Below are positions 3,697 to 5,012 of a DNA stretch of 5,012 bases, piece by piece. The stretch covers positions 1 through 5,012 of the forward strand of contig JAKEHA010000210.1 of assembly GCA_022615275.1 (NCBI GenBank), in the 5' to 3' direction. Position 1 is the stretch's first letter. Every line of letters starts with the position of its first letter. This DNA is from Candidatus Latescibacterota bacterium. GTDB lineage: Bacteria > Krumholzibacteriota > Krumholzibacteriia > WVZY01 > JAKEHA01. The notes beneath the pieces are model-generated. The model had not been told where the DNA came from and did no database searches. It worked only from the letters and a program-made list of their open reading frames with translations. The position numbers and the translations under genes were made by a program.

Positions 3697-5012
3697 GTGT
3701 CCGGTCGCATCTGCATCTTCGAAGACGGGAAGTTCGCGAACTTCTTTCCGCTCTCGCTCACCCAGCCGGTTTTCGGCCTGCGCGTGGGGACCGGGACGCT
3801 TCGCGAGCGCTGGCTTTCCGACGGGGTGTCGGGCCAGTCGTCGCTCGTCTGTCGCGACTACCTCGCCGACGTGGTTCGTCTGGCCCTTCCCGGTGTGCCT
3901 GTCAACGAGGCCGTGGCCGCGGACACGCTGTTCGTCAACGCACGCTGGTTGTGCATGACGACGGAGCGCGATGCGCTCGTGTCCCGATTGAAGGACGACA
4001 CCGTCGCGCTCCAAGGTGGGCGCGTGGTCGCCGCGCGCGTGCGCGGCGACGCGGCCGCCGACCTCGCGCGCGCGCTGCGCACGCAACTGTCCGATGCGGC
4101 CGTGGACGCAGTGTGCGCGCAACTCGAGAAGGCGCGCGCGCTGCCCGACGTTTCCGACGCCGACGTCCTCGCGCCCGAGCTCGAGCGCGTGATCGACGGG
4201 CGGCGGTTGCACCGGGCCGAATGGCCAGAGGCGCGTGTGCTCTCGGTTCCATGGCAGCTCATCGAGCACAACACGGCGTGCATCGCCGACGACTTCACGC
4301 GCGTCGCGCCGCGTGGACACGCCAAGGACGCCGTCATCCACCCCGGCGTGCACATCGTGGAACCCAAGCGGGTCGCCATCGGACGCCGCGCGTCGATTCG
4401 CGCCGGCACCGTGATCGACGCGACCGACGGCCCGGTTGTGATCGGCGAAGGCGTCGTCGTCATGCCCAACGCCACCATCGTGGGACCCGCGGCCATCGGG
4501 GCGGGTTCGGTCGTCAAGGCGGGAGCGCGTCTGCTGCCCGGAACCTCGATCGGAAAGGTGTGCAAAGTGGGCGGGGAAGTGGACGAGACTATCTTCGCCG
4601 ACTACGCGAACAAGCAGCACGACGGATTCCTGGGCCACTCGTACGTGGGCTCGTGGGTGAACATCGGGGCGGCCAGCAACAACAGCGACCTCAAGAACAA
4701 CTACGGCAACGTTCGCATGTGGAACGCGGGCCGCCACCGCGACACCGGCCGTCGGTTCCTGGGCCTCGTGATGGGCGACCACACCAAGACCGGCATCAAC
4801 GCCGTGTTCAACACCGGCACCGTGGTCGGCTTCAACTGCAACCTGTACTCGAGCGAGATGCCGGACGCGTTCGTCCCCAGTTTTTCGTGGGGGCACGGCC
4901 GCGAGGTCGTCCCGTACGACCTCGAGAAGGCGATGCAGACCGCGGCGGCCGCGTTGGCGCGGCGCGGCGTCGCGTTGACCGACGCGCACGGACGCCTGGT
5001 CGCGCGCGTGCA
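3697..5012 (+). CDS. GlmU-like sugar-nucleotidyltransferase/acetyltransferase (3' end outside window)
   Basis: The reading frame gives 438 residues and remains open at the right edge. It resembles the alternative GlmU family: an N-terminal nucleotidyltransferase-like part joined to a left-handed beta-helix acetyltransferase, expected to make UDP-GlcNAc or a related sugar nucleotide for the cell envelope. The N-terminus ICIFEDGKFANFFPLSLTQP (5-24) with LRVGTGTLRERW (28-39) is the family's substitute for the usual GlmU pyrophosphorylase motif; LFVNARWL follows at 78-85. Residues 90-170 are mostly helical and Ala/Arg-rich. Hexapeptide repeats run from about 212 to 297 (VIHPGVHI, VAIGRRASI, VVIGEGVVV, AAIGAGSVV). 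KQHDGFLGHSYVGSWVNIGA (306-325) aligns with the GlmU acetyltransferase active-site strand, placing H308 at the catalytic His. NNSDLKNNYGNV (328-339) and FNTGTVVGFNCNLY (371-384) follow. GTG 3697 is chosen from AAGTAGG upstream and the early conserved block. Substrate is inferred from family only. Confidence 0.82.
   Translation, partial: MSGRICIFEDGKFANFFPLSLTQPVFGLRVGTGTLRERWLSDGVSGQSSLVCRDYLADVVRLALPGVPVNEAVAADTLFVNARWLCMTTERDALVSRLKDDTVALQGGRVVAARVRGDAAADLARALRTQLSDAAVDAVCAQLEKARALPDVSDADVLAPELERVIDGRRLHRAEWPEARVLSVPWQLIEHNTACIADDFTRVAPRGHAKDAVIHPGVHIVEPKRVAIGRRASIRAGTVIDATDGPVVIGEGVVVMPNATIVGPAAIGAGSVVKAGARLLPGTSIGKVCKVGGEVDETIFADYANKQHDGFLGHSYVGSWVNIGAASNNSDLKNNYGNVRMWNAGRHRDTGRRFLGLVMGDHTKTGINAVFNTGTVVGFNCNLYSSEMPDAFVPSFSWGHGREVVPYDLEKAMQTAAAALARRGVALTDAHGRLVARV

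Noticed and set aside
3480..3761. Minus-strand frame of 93 codons containing DGDRTRDLLTASQVLSQLSYNPG
   Set aside because: This is the antisense reading of tRNA-Ala, a frequent false gene in databases.
3622..4989. Minus-strand frame of 455 codons opposite the GlmU-like gene
   Set aside because: It has low-complexity Arg/His/Val-rich composition and no recognisable domain; the plus strand reads a conserved enzyme throughout.
1..5012. A new defence island built from the HEPN, MNT and HNH genes
   Set aside because: The HNH gene is on the opposite strand beyond an intact nfeD-slipin operon and belongs to a widespread stand-alone family; the MNT is a fragment. The sequence gives no support for a joint system.

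Overview
The window is high-GC bacterial DNA, roughly two-thirds GC by eye. It carries four conserved protein genes or gene parts, a broken two-gene toxin-antitoxin-like module at the left edge, and two complete tRNA genes. Nothing fixes the taxon. The high GC, GTG starts at three of the genes, and a GlmU-like sugar-nucleotide enzyme of the alternative (non-Proteobacterial) type suggest an environmental bacterium, perhaps from an uncultured high-GC phylum related to the FCB or Gemmatimonadota-like groups. That placement is inference.

Left block, minus strand (1-2468): an operon reading right to left. A membrane serine protease of the NfeD/ClpP class (1158-2468) is followed after 15 bases by a slipin (stomatin/SPFH protein, start 1142). 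These two are classic partners in membrane-microdomain and protein quality control. The slipin is cut short: after about residue 195 its family similarity stops and, in another frame, the C-terminal part of a minimal nucleotidyltransferase (MNT) domain begins (about 562-314). That remnant overlaps a HEPN-family gene (351 to beyond the left edge). MNT and HEPN are a known antitoxin/toxin pairing. The junction near 553-566 therefore joins two unrelated loci, with the slipin tail and the MNT front half both missing. It is either a real deletion or insertion scar or an assembly chimera, and it is the most notable point in the window.

Middle (2469-3349): a short divergent promoter region separates nfeD from a rightward HNH endonuclease gene (2648-3187). 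The HNH gene is followed by a 160-base non-coding stretch with overlapping inverted repeats that can fold in two mutually exclusive ways.

Right block: tRNA-Leu(CAA) on the minus strand (3350-3436) and tRNA-Ala(GGC) on the plus strand (3537-3612) are divergently transcribed from a 100-base spacer. A plus-strand GlmU-like bifunctional sugar-nucleotide enzyme (3697 to beyond the right edge) follows, probably a cell-envelope UDP-GlcNAc synthesis gene. Apart from the junction and the toxin-like remnant, the content looks like ordinary chromosomal housekeeping sequence. I see no CRISPR array, insertion sequence or phage gene.
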